The notes under the pieces are model-generated. The model was not told the origin of the DNA. It did no database searches and saw only the letters and a program-made list of their open reading frames with translations. The translations under genes were made by a program, and so were the position numbers. This document shows, one piece after another, positions 25,302-34,374 of a DNA stretch of 64,000 bases (its first letter is position 1; each line of letters opens with the position of its first letter). This DNA comes from CAYUQT01 sp964596165. GTDB taxonomy: Bacteria; Planctomycetota; Phycisphaerae; UBA1845; JAFGLZ01. The stretch lies in NCBI GenBank assembly GCA_964596165.1, contig CAZQTW010000017.1, forward strand, positions 1-64,000, written 5' to 3'.

Positions 25302-26531
25302 GTGCACGCGCTGTTACGATCCAAAAATGAGGGCCTCAAGGAAGACGTGATTCGATTCGCCCAGCAACTCGTCCAGACACCCAGTCTCAGTCTGGAAGAG
25401 TCTGAGGTGGCCAAGTTGGTGCAAGACAAAATGCAGGACGTGGGCTTCGATCGGGTCTTCCGTGACGACTCGGGAAACGTGGTCGGGATTCTCTTCGGTC
25501 GCGAGGCGGCCCCCACCGTCCTGCTCAATTGTCACATGGACACCGTCCCGGCCAATCAAGAGGGTCCGTGGGACGACACGCCGCACAGCGGACGGATCAA
25601 GAACGGACGTCTGTGCGGGCTGGGCGCGGCGGATTGCAAGGGAGGGCTCGCGGCCCAGGTGTACGCCGGAGCCCTGCTGAAACGGAGCCTGTTGCCCTTG
25701 CGGGGGAACCTCGTTGTGGCCGCCACGGTCGCCGAGGAAAACGGCGGGAGCGCGGGCATGCGAGCCCTCCTGGAGCACACGCTCCCGGAGATCCACATGA
25801 CGCCCACCTATGCGATTCTCGGCGAGTCCACCGCCCTGGGTCTGTATTATGGCCACGACGGATGTCTCCGGCTTGAGGTTCGGGTGGCGGGCGCAAACCC
25901 CTTCCACGTGGACGATGCGGCTCGCGCGATCTTCAGCGATCTGGAATCGGCATACGGAACGGCCCGCGAGAGCCGACAGCTCGAGACCGTTGCGGTATAC
26001 CCCCCCTGTTTCGAGGACGGCAGCGGCATCCGCCGGGCCACGATTCGCATGGATCGTCGATTGTCGCCGGCGGAGGATGTCGGCGAGGTCCTGCATCAGA
26101 TGAAGCACAGCGCGTCTCGTGCGGCTCAGCCCGTGGGACCGGTCGCGCTGGATGTGGCCGTGCGCCAGGAAAGCCACCGCCTCTATACGGGGCGAACCAC
26201 CCTGGTCCGCCACGTGACCAACGCCTGGTCCACGGACCCCTTCTGCGCGCTGATGGAGCGTGCCCGCCAATCGCTCGCGGCGGCCGGCTGCGAGGTTCGA
26301 CCGGGCAAGTGGCAGCTCGGACGCCTCGGCATGGGAACGGCGGGCAGCGTGCTCGTCAGGGAGTTCGACATCCCGACAATCGGCTATGGTCCCGGCAAGG
26401 AGGACGTCGCCCACGCCCCCGGTGAGTACGTGGAAATCGACAAGGTCACCGAAGCGGTCTACGGCACGGCGGCGATCGTGCATGGGCTGATCGGCGTGCC
26501 GGTCTGCGGCTGGACCTCCGACGAGATCTGA
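25302..26531 (+). CDS. M20 family metallohydrolase (ArgE/DapE/YgeY-like)
   Basis: 409 residues. The start is GTG 25302, with AAGGAG 7 nt upstream. Dinuclear zinc ligands and catalytic residues are in place: NCHMDTV (His about 78, Asp about 80), GAADCKGG (Asp about 111), AEENGGS (Glu about 145/146), LGEST and DVAHAPGEYV near the C-terminus. The family removes acyl or carbamoyl groups from small amino compounds in the cytoplasm; the closest overall pattern recalled is the YgeY type, but the substrate is unknown. It is the first gene after the sigma-54 promoter and is probably cotranscribed with the acetokinase genes. A deacylase that releases a short acid would fit with acyl kinases downstream. 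Confidence 0.8.
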   Translation: MHALLRSKNEGLKEDVIRFAQQLVQTPSLSLEESEVAKLVQDKMQDVGFDRVFRDDSGNVVGILFGREAAPTVLLNCHMDTVPANQEGPWDDTPHSGRIKNGRLCGLGAADCKGGLAAQVYAGALLKRSLLPLRGNLVVAATVAEENGGSAGMRALLEHTLPEIHMTPTYAILGESTALGLYYGHDGCLRLEVRVAGANPFHVDDAARAIFSDLESAYGTARESRQLETVAVYPPCFEDGSGIRRATIRMDRRLSPAEDVGEVLHQMKHSASRAAQPVGPVALDVAVRQESHRLYTGRTTLVRHVTNAWSTDPFCALMERARQSLAAAGCEVRPGKWQLGRLGMGTAGSVLVREFDIPTIGYGPGKEDVAHAPGEYVEIDKVTEAVYGTAAIVHGLIGVPVCGWTSDEI

Positions 26532-26650
26532 CGGACAGGCAGGTCGGCCGCCGGAGAGCAGCATCCCCCTGATACGGACCCGTGCTGCCTCGGTGAATGG
26601 ACGTGAAGCGCAATGACCCTCCGTAGGTCTTTCGAAAAGGACACGCATTC

Positions 26651-27856
26651 ATGAATGTCCTGGTGTTCAACTGCGGCAGCTCGTCGCTAAAGTACAAGCT
26701 GCTCGACATGCCTTCCGAAACGGAACTGTCGGGCGGTGAGGCGCAACGGATCGGCCCACCGACGGCCGAGCCCGCGAGGATCGTCTACCGCACGCGCGGC
26801 GAGGAGAACACGCGTCACATCGATATGGCCGACCACGCCGCTGCCTTCGATCAGGTCATGGGGATCTTGAGTGCCGACCCCTCGTTGATGCCCGAGGCCT
26901 TCGGACACCGGCTCGTGCACGGCGCCGGACGGTTTCCCGACAACGCCCTGATCGGCGAATCGGCGATCGCCGACCTCGAGGCCACGCAGGACCTTGCCCC
27001 CCTGCACAATCCACCGGCGATCAACTTGTTGAAGGCATGCCGCGGCCGGTATCCGACGTTGCCGCAAGTGGCGGTCTTCGATACGGCATTCCATTCGAGC
27101 ATTCCGTCGTACGCCCGGACGTACGCCCTTCCGAAATCGCTGAGAGAGGACCTCGGCCTCCACAAGTACGGTTTCCACGGCACGAGTCATCGGTACGTGG
27201 CCGAAGAGGCCGCCCGCTTTCTCGGACGCCCGCTGAACAGACTGAATGCCGTCAGTTGCCATCTGGGCAGCGGCGGCGCCAGCTTGTGCGCGATCGTCAA
27301 CGGCCGCTCCGTGGACAACACGTTCGGCTTCTCGCCGCTCCAAGGCCTGATGATGAGCACGCGGTGCGGCGACCTCGACCCCGCCCTCTTGCTGCAACTG
27401 GTCGCGCGGACCGACGGGGACGCCCGCAGCGTCGAGGCGATGCTGAACAAGCGGAGCGGCGTGTTGGGCATGTCCGGGACGTCCGCCGATATTCGCGACG
27501 TCCTGAGCGCCGCATCCGGCGACGGATACGCACCGTCGCGGATGAGCCTGACCGTCCAAACGTACCTCTGGCGGATTCGCAAGTATCTCGGCGCCTACCT
27601 GACCGTGGTTGACTCGACCGATGCGGTCATCTTCACCGATACGATCGGCGAGAGTGTCCCCATGGTCCGCTGGGCCGTCTGCACGAACATGGAGGCCTTC
27701 GGCCTCGTTATCGATCCGGAGCGCAATGCCGCGGCAACCGCGTTGCCGGCGGACGTCGCCGCCGAGAAGAGTCCCGTCCGCATCCTGGCGATTCAGACCA
27801 ATGAGGAACTGGCGATTGCCCGAGAAACGTATGCCATGCTGGCACACGCCGCCTGA
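26651..27856 (+). CDS. ackA: Acetate kinase
   Basis: 401 residues, normal length. It converts acetyl phosphate and ADP to acetate and ATP, reversibly, in the cytoplasm. Catalytic motifs are intact: FNCGSSSLKY (Asn7), GHRLVHG (Arg), VFDTAFHSSIP (Asp), YGFHGTSHRYV (His), STRCGDLDPALL (Arg) and IQTNEELAIARET (Glu). The phosphate loop reads FTDTIGESVP rather than the usual FTAGIGENSP, a small departure. The ribosome site is AAAAGGA about 9 nt upstream. It lies 119 bp after the M20 hydrolase gene and 23 bp before a diverged paralogue. No phosphotransacetylase gene (pta or pduL) is nearby. Confidence 0.93.
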   Translation: MNVLVFNCGSSSLKYKLLDMPSETELSGGEAQRIGPPTAEPARIVYRTRGEENTRHIDMADHAAAFDQVMGILSADPSLMPEAFGHRLVHGAGRFPDNALIGESAIADLEATQDLAPLHNPPAINLLKACRGRYPTLPQVAVFDTAFHSSIPSYARTYALPKSLREDLGLHKYGFHGTSHRYVAEEAARFLGRPLNRLNAVSCHLGSGGASLCAIVNGRSVDNTFGFSPLQGLMMSTRCGDLDPALLLQLVARTDGDARSVEAMLNKRSGVLGMSGTSADIRDVLSAASGDGYAPSRMSLTVQTYLWRIRKYLGAYLTVVDSTDAVIFTDTIGESVPMVRWAVCTNMEAFGLVIDPERNAAATALPADVAAEKSPVRILAIQTNEELAIARETYAMLAHAA

Positions 27857-27879
27857 CGAACCTGCAAGGAAGACGCACG

Positions 27880-28980
27880 ATGAACATCCTGGTGTTGAAG
27901 CCCGGTCGACGAATTCTGGACTACGCCTGCCTCGCCGGCAACCGACGTGACCCGGTGGCTTCGGGTCGCCTTGAGGGCTATCGGGGGACGGATCACGACG
28001 ATCGCTCGTTGGTCGACGCACTCCGGAAGGTGAGCGAAGCCTGTCAATCCGAAGGACGGACGGTCGCCCCCGAGGCCGTCGCATTCCGCGTGGTCTACGG
28101 TGGAGCCGCCTTCCGCGGGCCGACCCTCGTCGACCCGGAAGTCGTGCGACGGATACGCGAGTTGACTCCTCAAGCCCCGCTCCATCTGCCCGTTATTCCG
28201 TCGATGATCGAGGCGTGCGGCACGGTGTTTCCCAACGTCCCGAGGGTCTTGGTATTTGAGACGTCGTTCTTCGCCGACCTTCCGGCCCGCGAGCACGTGT
28301 ATGGGATCGACGTGGATGTGCTGTGCCGGTTGGGCCTTCGCCGTTTCGGATTCCACGGCTTGTTCCACGAGGCCGCGGTCGCACAGGTCACGCGGCGATG
28401 GAGACAGACGGGAACCTCCTCGTCGCCCCGGATCATCTCGATCTGCATGGAACCCCGTCCCGAGGTTGCGGCCGTCGCCGGACATCAGCCCGTCATGGTC
28501 ACCGGCGGCACCACGCCGCTGGAGGGCCTTCCCGGCTACACGACCTGCGGAGAAATGGATCCCGGCATCGTGCTCGCGCTGTCTCAGAAGATGGGGTGGG
28601 GTCCCGAACAGATCGACCGCGTTCTCACACAGGAAAGCGGCCTCTGGGGCCTGACCGGTCGCCGCATGACATGGGACGAATTGTTCACGTCGACGGACCC
28701 CGAACTCGAGCCGGCACGCCAATTGATCCTGTATCGGCTGCTCCTGGCGTGCGGCGCCGCCGTCGCCGCCATGGGCGGACTCGATGGGATCGTGTTCTCC
28801 GGACGCTCGGCCGGCGTGGGAAGCGTCTTGGGACCCTGGTTGTCGATGCGGTTGCCGGTGCGAAATCGACGACAAACGAGCGGCATCACGTGGGAATGCT
28901 TCCCGGAACCGCTGGATCGAATCATCGCCGATACGGCCTCCGCGGTCCTGCTGGGGTCCTCGTCCACTCGAGCGGCGTGA
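27880..28980 (+). CDS. Degenerate acetate kinase paralogue
   Basis: 366 residues in the ASKHA acetokinase fold, with AAGGAAG 8 nt upstream. It aligns along its length with the preceding AckA (FRVVYGG, PRVLVFETSFFADLP, FGFHGLFHEAAV, GYTTCGEMDPGIV, QESGLWGLTG), but key positions differ. The N-terminal NxGSSS loop is replaced by LKPGRRI, the catalytic Asp of FDTAFH is Glu (FETSFF), the HLGxGxS phosphate loop is missing (ICMEPRPEV), and the Arg of TRxGDxDP is Thr. It is therefore unlikely to be an ordinary acetate kinase. It could be a pseudokinase that regulates or pairs with AckA, or an enzyme for another acid. Its position just 23 bp after ackA implies co-expression. Confidence 0.75.
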   Translation: MNILVLKPGRRILDYACLAGNRRDPVASGRLEGYRGTDHDDRSLVDALRKVSEACQSEGRTVAPEAVAFRVVYGGAAFRGPTLVDPEVVRRIRELTPQAPLHLPVIPSMIEACGTVFPNVPRVLVFETSFFADLPAREHVYGIDVDVLCRLGLRRFGFHGLFHEAAVAQVTRRWRQTGTSSSPRIISICMEPRPEVAAVAGHQPVMVTGGTTPLEGLPGYTTCGEMDPGIVLALSQKMGWGPEQIDRVLTQESGLWGLTGRRMTWDELFTSTDPELEPARQLILYRLLLACGAAVAAMGGLDGIVFSGRSAGVGSVLGPWLSMRLPVRNRRQTSGITWECFPEPLDRIIADTASAVLLGSSSTRAA

Positions 28981-29237
28981 GGGCACGCGGCGTTCTCCGC
29001 AAACGGACCGGAACAGGCCCACGCCCGACCGCCTCGGGCGCTCGGACATGGCACCCGGCTTCTTGGACGGTCTTTCCGGCCGTCAAAGCCCGGTAATCCT
29101 TGGCGGTCAGACCTGCCCGACTGTTCGCGCGCCCTGCCTCGTGCCGGCTTCCCGGTTTCCCAACCGACTACGCGCAAGGAACCCATTCTGATAACATAAC
29201 CGGTTTGCTGGGGGGGTGGGTCCTGGAGTCACACGAC

Positions 29238-30671
29238 ATGAGTAAGCAGCAGATTGGGTTGATAGGTCTGGCCGTCATGGGCGAGAACCTGGTGCTGAAC
29301 ATCGAGCGGAACGGGTTCGGCGTGGCGGTCTTCAACCGGACGACCGAGAAGGTCACCGAATTCACGAGCAAGCGGGGCGCGGGCCGCAATATCAAGGGGA
29401 CCTCCAGTCTTGAAGAGTTGGTCGAGTCCTTGGAGACGCCCCGGCGGATCATCCTGATGGTCAAGGCAGGCCAGGCCGTCGACGATTTCATCGAAAAGCT
29501 TCGACCTCTCTTGTCGCCGGGCGACATCCTCGTCGACGGCGGCAACAGCTTCTTCAAGGACACGATCCGGCGCAACAAGTCGCTCGCGTCCAACGGCATT
29601 CTCTACATCGGCACCGGCGTCAGCGGCGGCGAAGAGGGCGCGCTGTGGGGTCCGAGCATCATGCCGGGCGGCCAGGAGGACGCCTACGAGGCGTTGGCAC
29701 CGGTACTGACCCGGATCGCCGCCCAGGTGGACGGCCAACCGTGTTGCGCCTACATCGGCCCGAACGGCGCCGGCCACTACGTCAAGATGGTGCATAACGG
29801 AATTGAATACGGCGACATGCAGCTTATCTGCGAGGCCTACTCCATCATGGCGAATGCCTTGGGCATGTCGGCGCCCGAGATGCACGCCGTGTTCGCCGAG
29901 TGGAACAAGGGCGAGTTGAACAGCTATCTGATCGAGATCACCGCGAACATCTTGGCTCAGGTCGACCCGGAGACCGGTCGGCCGCTGGTCGACGTGATTC
30001 TGGACAAGGCCGAACAGAAGGGCACCGGCAAGTGGACGAGCCAGGACGCCTTGGACCTCGGCGTGCCGGCGCCGACCATCGCCGAGGCGGTGTTCGCCCG
30101 GTGTCTGTCGGCGATCAAGGACGAACGCGTCAAAGCCGCCAAGAAGATCAAGGGCCCGCGGAAACGTTACCGCGGGGACAAGGAAAAGTTCATCGAGTCC
30201 GTTCGCAAGGCCCTCTTCGCCAGCAAGATCTGCAGCTACGCCCAGGGATTTGCCCTCATGCGGGCGGCCGGCCGAGAGTACGGGTGGGATCTGAACTTCG
30301 GCACCATCGCCAGAATCTGGCGCGGCGGGTGTATCATCCGGGCACAGTTCCTCCACCTGATCACCGACGCGTATGCCCGTGAGCCGAAGCTCGCCAATCT
30401 GCTGCTGGATCCTTACTTCAATGACGTGGTTCGCAACGCTCAGCCCGAATGGCGCAAGGTGGTGGCGACGGCCATCACCAGCGGCATCCCGGTCCCGGCG
30501 TTCAGCAGCGCGATTGGCTACTTCGACGGCTATCGCCAAGCGCGCTTGCCGGCGAACCTGCTTCAGGCACAGCGCGATTACTTCGGGGCCCACACCTACT
30601 TGCGCGTGGACAAACCCGGCGAGGGCCCGTTCCACACGGAGTGGACCGCGGGCCGGACTTCGGGCCCGTAG
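29238..30671 (+). CDS. gnd: 6-phosphogluconate dehydrogenase (decarboxylating)
   Basis: 477 residues from ATG 29238 (MSKQQIGLIGLAVMGENLVL), the usual length. It oxidises 6-phosphogluconate to ribulose 5-phosphate and CO2, making NADPH. Visible: the N-terminal Rossmann motif GLAVMGENLVLN, NRTTEK (cofactor 2'-phosphate binding), VDGGNSFFKDT, GTGVSGGEEGA, GHYVKMVHNGIEYGDMQ (catalytic Lys) and the C-terminal helical domain ending HTEWT. The frame is open 46 codons further upstream, but the ATG fits the family. It may be the last gene of the sigma-54 operon, but a 257-bp gap precedes it, so a separate promoter is possible. Confidence 0.95.
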   Translation: MSKQQIGLIGLAVMGENLVLNIERNGFGVAVFNRTTEKVTEFTSKRGAGRNIKGTSSLEELVESLETPRRIILMVKAGQAVDDFIEKLRPLLSPGDILVDGGNSFFKDTIRRNKSLASNGILYIGTGVSGGEEGALWGPSIMPGGQEDAYEALAPVLTRIAAQVDGQPCCAYIGPNGAGHYVKMVHNGIEYGDMQLICEAYSIMANALGMSAPEMHAVFAEWNKGELNSYLIEITANILAQVDPETGRPLVDVILDKAEQKGTGKWTSQDALDLGVPAPTIAEAVFARCLSAIKDERVKAAKKIKGPRKRYRGDKEKFIESVRKALFASKICSYAQGFALMRAAGREYGWDLNFGTIARIWRGGCIIRAQFLHLITDAYAREPKLANLLLDPYFNDVVRNAQPEWRKVVATAITSGIPVPAFSSAIGYFDGYRQARLPANLLQAQRDYFGAHTYLRVDKPGEGPFHTEWTAGRTSGP

Positions 30672-30868
30672 CATTGCTTGCCCAAGTCGACCCTCAGTCG
30701 GGCCGATAAACCGTTCAACGGCGAGGCGTCCGTCGAATGGTCGGCCTGCGACGAGGCATTCGAGGTCATTCGGCGAAGGATTCCCTGCTCTCGGCAAGGC
30801 ACGTCGGTGGCCGGAAAGAGTCGCCGTCGGCCATCACCGACCGGACACCTCATGAGGCGTGGGGCGTT

Positions 30869-31996
30869 ATGAGCAACGATTGGATCCGATTGTGCCGGCC
30901 GACCTACTCCCCGGAGGTCGAGAATCGGGTGTCCGACGTCCTGCGCAGCGGTCACTTGGTGCAAGGCCCACAGGTGGAAGCGTTCGAGCAAATGGTCGCC
31001 TCCGGTCTCGGCGCCGGACACGCGATCGCCGTCAACAGCGGCACCTCGGCGCTTCACTTGGCGTTCATGGCCGCCGGGCTCGGCCCGGCCGACCGCGTCG
31101 TGATGAGCGACTTCACGTTCCCCTCGCCGGCCTCCGTCCTTGAACTGGTGGGGGCCGAACCCGTCTTCGTCGACATCGCCGACGGCGGCTACAACATGGA
31201 CCTCGGCTTGGTCGAAGGAATCGTCAAGACACGCAGGGACATCAAGGCGGTCATCGCGATCCATCAGTTTGGTGAGTGCGTGGACATGCCCCGATTGATG
31301 CACGTCGCCCGGGATTACGGGCTTGTGGTGATCGAGGATGCCGCCTGCGCGATCGGCGCCGGCTGCAACGGTCAATCCGCCGCAACGTTCGGTCGGATGG
31401 CTTGCCTGAGCTTCCACCCTCGCAAGATCATTTCCACGGGCGAGGGCGGTATGATCATCACGAATGACCCCGCTCTGGCGGAACGTCTGGCCCGCTTACG
31501 GAATCACGGCCTCGCCCGCGTATCGGAAGACCGCCTTGACGTAACCGAACCCGGACTGAATCTGCGGCTCAGTGAGATCCATGCGGTGCTCGGGCTGGAG
31601 CAAATGAAGCGGCTTGACGCCATCCTTGCTCGTCGCCGCGAGGTGGCCGACCGCTATCAAGAAAGGCTGAAGGACGTGCCGGGGCTGAAGCTGCCGCGAA
31701 TGCCCTGGCCGGGCGGCCACAACTTCCAGTCTTACGTGGTCCAGTTGCCGGCGTCCGTCTCTCGTTCCAACGTCATGAGTCATTTGAGACGGCATCGCAT
31801 CGAAACGACCATAGGCACCTATGCCGTACACGCGCTCGATTACTATCGCCGCAGGTACGGCTATTCCGATGATGCGTTCCCCAGGACGACGCTCGCCTGG
31901 CGGCAATGCCTGTCGCTGCCCATCGGCGAACACCTTTCAGATGCCGACATCGACCGCGTCGCGTCGGTACTCGTCGAGGCGATCAACGTCCGATAA
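30869..31996 (+). CDS. DegT/DnrJ/EryC1/StrS family sugar aminotransferase
   Basis: 375 residues from ATG 30869 (MSNDWIRLCRPTYSPEVENRV), the family's usual start; the frame is open upstream. PLP enzyme that transfers an amino group to a keto group of a nucleotide sugar. Motifs: NSGTSALHLAFMAAG near residue 57, VVIEDAACAIGAG near 155 (PLP-ring Asp), LSFHPRKIISTGEGGMI with the Schiff-base Lys near 181, and RNHGLAR. It is the first of three genes pointing the same way (aminotransferase, epimerase, flippase-like protein), which suggests a pathway for modified surface sugars. Which sugar is made is not evident. Confidence 0.9.
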   Translation: MSNDWIRLCRPTYSPEVENRVSDVLRSGHLVQGPQVEAFEQMVASGLGAGHAIAVNSGTSALHLAFMAAGLGPADRVVMSDFTFPSPASVLELVGAEPVFVDIADGGYNMDLGLVEGIVKTRRDIKAVIAIHQFGECVDMPRLMHVARDYGLVVIEDAACAIGAGCNGQSAATFGRMACLSFHPRKIISTGEGGMIITNDPALAERLARLRNHGLARVSEDRLDVTEPGLNLRLSEIHAVLGLEQMKRLDAILARRREVADRYQERLKDVPGLKLPRMPWPGGHNFQSYVVQLPASVSRSNVMSHLRRHRIETTIGTYAVHALDYYRRRYGYSDDAFPRTTLAWRQCLSLPIGEHLSDADIDRVASVLVEAINVR

Positions 31997-32124
31997 CGAC
32001 CGCCCCACCGTAGATAAACCCACCCCCCTGAATGACCGATAAGTCGTTACGAGAGAACGACGAGACGGGACCGCCGCCGGCTCGGCATCCGGCGGCGCCT
32101 GTCTTCCATCAGGGGAGGCAGTAC

Positions 32125-33105
32125 ATGAAAGGCCACCGCATCTTCCTGACGGGCGGGGCGGGATTCATCGGTTCCCACCTGGTTGCCCGGTTGGCCGACG
32201 ACAACCACGTTACGGTCTACGATACGATGGAACGGAATGCGCTGGCTCGCAGTCGGTACGCCGCGCACCACAACGTGCGCGTGATCCGGGGCAACGTGCT
32301 CGACGGACCGGCCGTCACCGAGGCCATGGCCGGTCATGATACGGTCATCCATCTGGCCGCCGTTGCCGGCGTCGATACCGTCATCAAGAGTCCCACGCGA
32401 ACGATGCGGATCAACATCGAGGGCACTCAGCGCGTCCTCGACGCCGCTATCGAGAACCATGTGAGTCATCGATTCGTGAACTTTTCGACCAGTGAGGTTT
32501 TCGGCGCATACACCTACCGATCCTCCGAAAGCGACAACACCCAGGCCGGCGCCGTCGGCGGCGCCCGATGGACCTACGCGGTCGCCAAGCTCGCCGCCGA
32601 ACACCTCGTCAACAGCTATGGGCGGGAATTCGGCCTGCCCACCGTCTCCGTACGCCCGTTCAACATCTACGGGCCGGGCCAGGTCGGCGAAGGCGCGATC
32701 CATCATTTTGTCCTCCGAGCGCTGCGCAATCAGGAAATCCAAATCCATGGAAACGGCGACCAAATACGCTCCTGGTGCTACATCGACGACATTATCGACT
32801 GCCTCCTCCTGTGTCTGACGTGCGACGAAGCCGTCGGAGAGGTGTTCAATATCGGCAACCCGCGGGGCACGGTAACAATCTATGGACTGGCGCTGGCGAT
32901 CCTTCGAGTGTGCCACAGCAGCAGCCCCATTCGTTTCGTCGCACGCGAACACGAGGACGTCGAACTCCGCGTTCCGAGCATCGCAAAGGCCCAGCAGTTG
33001 CTCGGCTATGACCCCAAGATCGATCTCGAGGAGGGTATTCGACGAACGGCCGACTGGTATTGGACCCAAATGCAGCAAGAACGAATGGCCACAACCGCCG
33101 TCTGA
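32125..33105 (+). CDS. NAD-dependent nucleotide-sugar epimerase/dehydratase
   Basis: 326 residues from ATG 32125 (MKGHRIFLTGGAGFIGSHL), with GGGGAGG 7 nt upstream. Extended short-chain dehydrogenase: GGAGFIG NAD motif at residues 10-16, HLAAVAGV near 80, STSEVFG near 122, and the catalytic YAVAK pair near 152-156. The substrate-side residues GPGQVGEGAIHHF and RSWCYIDD are typical of the UDP-glucose 4-epimerase/GDP-mannose dehydratase-like group. It follows the aminotransferase by about 130 bp and precedes the flippase-like gene by 22 bp. The exact substrate is unknown. Confidence 0.9.
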   Translation: MKGHRIFLTGGAGFIGSHLVARLADDNHVTVYDTMERNALARSRYAAHHNVRVIRGNVLDGPAVTEAMAGHDTVIHLAAVAGVDTVIKSPTRTMRINIEGTQRVLDAAIENHVSHRFVNFSTSEVFGAYTYRSSESDNTQAGAVGGARWTYAVAKLAAEHLVNSYGREFGLPTVSVRPFNIYGPGQVGEGAIHHFVLRALRNQEIQIHGNGDQIRSWCYIDDIIDCLLLCLTCDEAVGEVFNIGNPRGTVTIYGLALAILRVCHSSSPIRFVAREHEDVELRVPSIAKAQQLLGYDPKIDLEEGIRRTADWYWTQMQQERMATTAV

Positions 33106-33127
33106 CGGTAGGACATCGCCGGCACCC

Positions 33128-34132
33128 ATGCGAACCGAACCCCCTCCAACGCCCGCCGAATCACCACTCCGCCGAAAGGGCGGGATTATTCGCGCCGCGA
33201 TCGGCTGGGCAGTGGCGGCCGGCTTGACCGTCGGCCTGATCGTAGTCGCGCGGAGCGAGCTGACACACCTGTCCACCCTTCGCGAGCTTGCCTCGCCCAG
33301 GCTGGCGCTCGCCGGCGTGCTTATCCTGTTGAACCTGACGGTCGGCGCACTGTTCACGGCCGAGGTCCTGCCCGTCTTTGGTGTCCGCCTGCGAACGTGG
33401 GAGTGGTTCTGTCTGGGAATGGCCACCACGCTGGGGAATTACATCGCCCCTTTGCACGGCGGCGCAGGCCTGCGAGGCGGATACCTGTGGGCTCGCCACG
33501 GCCTCAGCGTGCGGCACTTTGCGTCCGGAATGGCCGGCTTGGTGGTCGTCGTACTGTGGGTCACCAGCGCGGCCGCAGGCATGGGATTGGTTCTGATCTA
33601 CCTTCGCCACGGCGTTACGCACGCCGCATTGTGTGCCATTGCGGTCGTCGGGCTGGTCGGCAGCAGCCTCATGGGGCTGCTCCCCCATCGCCTGGCCCGG
33701 CCGACCAACCGATGGCTGGCCCAGCTGGTCGACGTCGTCAACGGCTGGCATGACATCGTCCGGCATCCTCGATTGCTGGCCCGGCTCGCGGGACTGGCAA
33801 TGTTGAATCGATTGCTCGAATCAGCGGCCTTCCTGTTGGTCTTTCAGGCTATGGGTGTCAACGTCGGGTTCTGGGCCGTGCTGACCGTCACGAGCCTGGG
33901 CCTGTTCAGCGGCATTATCAGTATCACCCCCGGCGCCCTCGGCGTCTATGAGACGGGGATCGTCCTGGTGGGACTTGCCTGTGGCATCGCAACGCGTGAT
34001 GCCGTCGTCGCCGCACTGACCATTCGCCTACTGGCCTTCGGCTGGTTGGCGATTCTCGGTCCGCTCGGCAGTGCGATCCTGGCGGCCACCCTGCGCGGAC
34101 AGGCCAAGGTCACGAACCCCTTGTCCACCTAA
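33128..34132 (+). CDS. Flippase-like / LPG-synthase TM family membrane protein
   Basis: 334 residues from ATG 33128. About eight hydrophobic segments (for example GWAVAAGLTVGLIVVA, ALAGVLILLNLTVGAL, MAGLVVVVLWVTSAAAG, VGFWAVLTVTSLGLFSGI). Family motifs of the UPF0104/LPG_synthase_TM group are present: NYIAPLHGGAGLRGGYLW near residue 105 and SITPGALGVYETG near 275. Members are flippase-like or glycolipid/lysyl-lipid transfer membrane components, often encoded with glycosyltransferases. It closes the three-gene sugar cluster and is most likely involved in handling lipid-linked sugars, which is inference. Confidence 0.8.
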   Translation: MRTEPPPTPAESPLRRKGGIIRAAIGWAVAAGLTVGLIVVARSELTHLSTLRELASPRLALAGVLILLNLTVGALFTAEVLPVFGVRLRTWEWFCLGMATTLGNYIAPLHGGAGLRGGYLWARHGLSVRHFASGMAGLVVVVLWVTSAAAGMGLVLIYLRHGVTHAALCAIAVVGLVGSSLMGLLPHRLARPTNRWLAQLVDVVNGWHDIVRHPRLLARLAGLAMLNRLLESAAFLLVFQAMGVNVGFWAVLTVTSLGLFSGIISITPGALGVYETGIVLVGLACGIATRDAVVAALTIRLLAFGWLAILGPLGSAILAATLRGQAKVTNPLST

Positions 34133-34241
34133 ACGGCTTGTCGGAGTATCCGAGCCATCGGCATCGACCCGACGATCAAGCGATCCCGTTCTGCCGCAAC
34201 GTGCCGGATGCGCTTGCGCGACTCTCAGTCGCGAAGCAGCA

Positions 34242-34271
34242 TTGGACTTGTGGTCCCGTAGACCGTACCAT
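34242..34271 (+). promoter_or_regulatory. Candidate promoter for the DUF6263-like gene
   Basis: TTGGAC (34242-34247), 18 nt, TACCAT (34266-34271), about 105 nt upstream of ATG 34375. The remaining intergenic sequence 34133-34374 shows only a small GCGACT/AGTCGC hairpin and no gene. Confidence 0.3.
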
Positions 34272-34374
34272 GCGGGTAGCCATTGTGCCTATCCCATCGT
34301 TCCGGGCCGGCCGTCGGTAACGTATCGACACGACTCACGGAATGCGGGTGGTCACGCCCTATCAGGAGTCCGTG

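Noticed and set aside
26687..28084. 465-codon minus-strand frame across ackA and its paralogue
   Set aside because: Antisense to acetate kinase motifs; no family resemblance.
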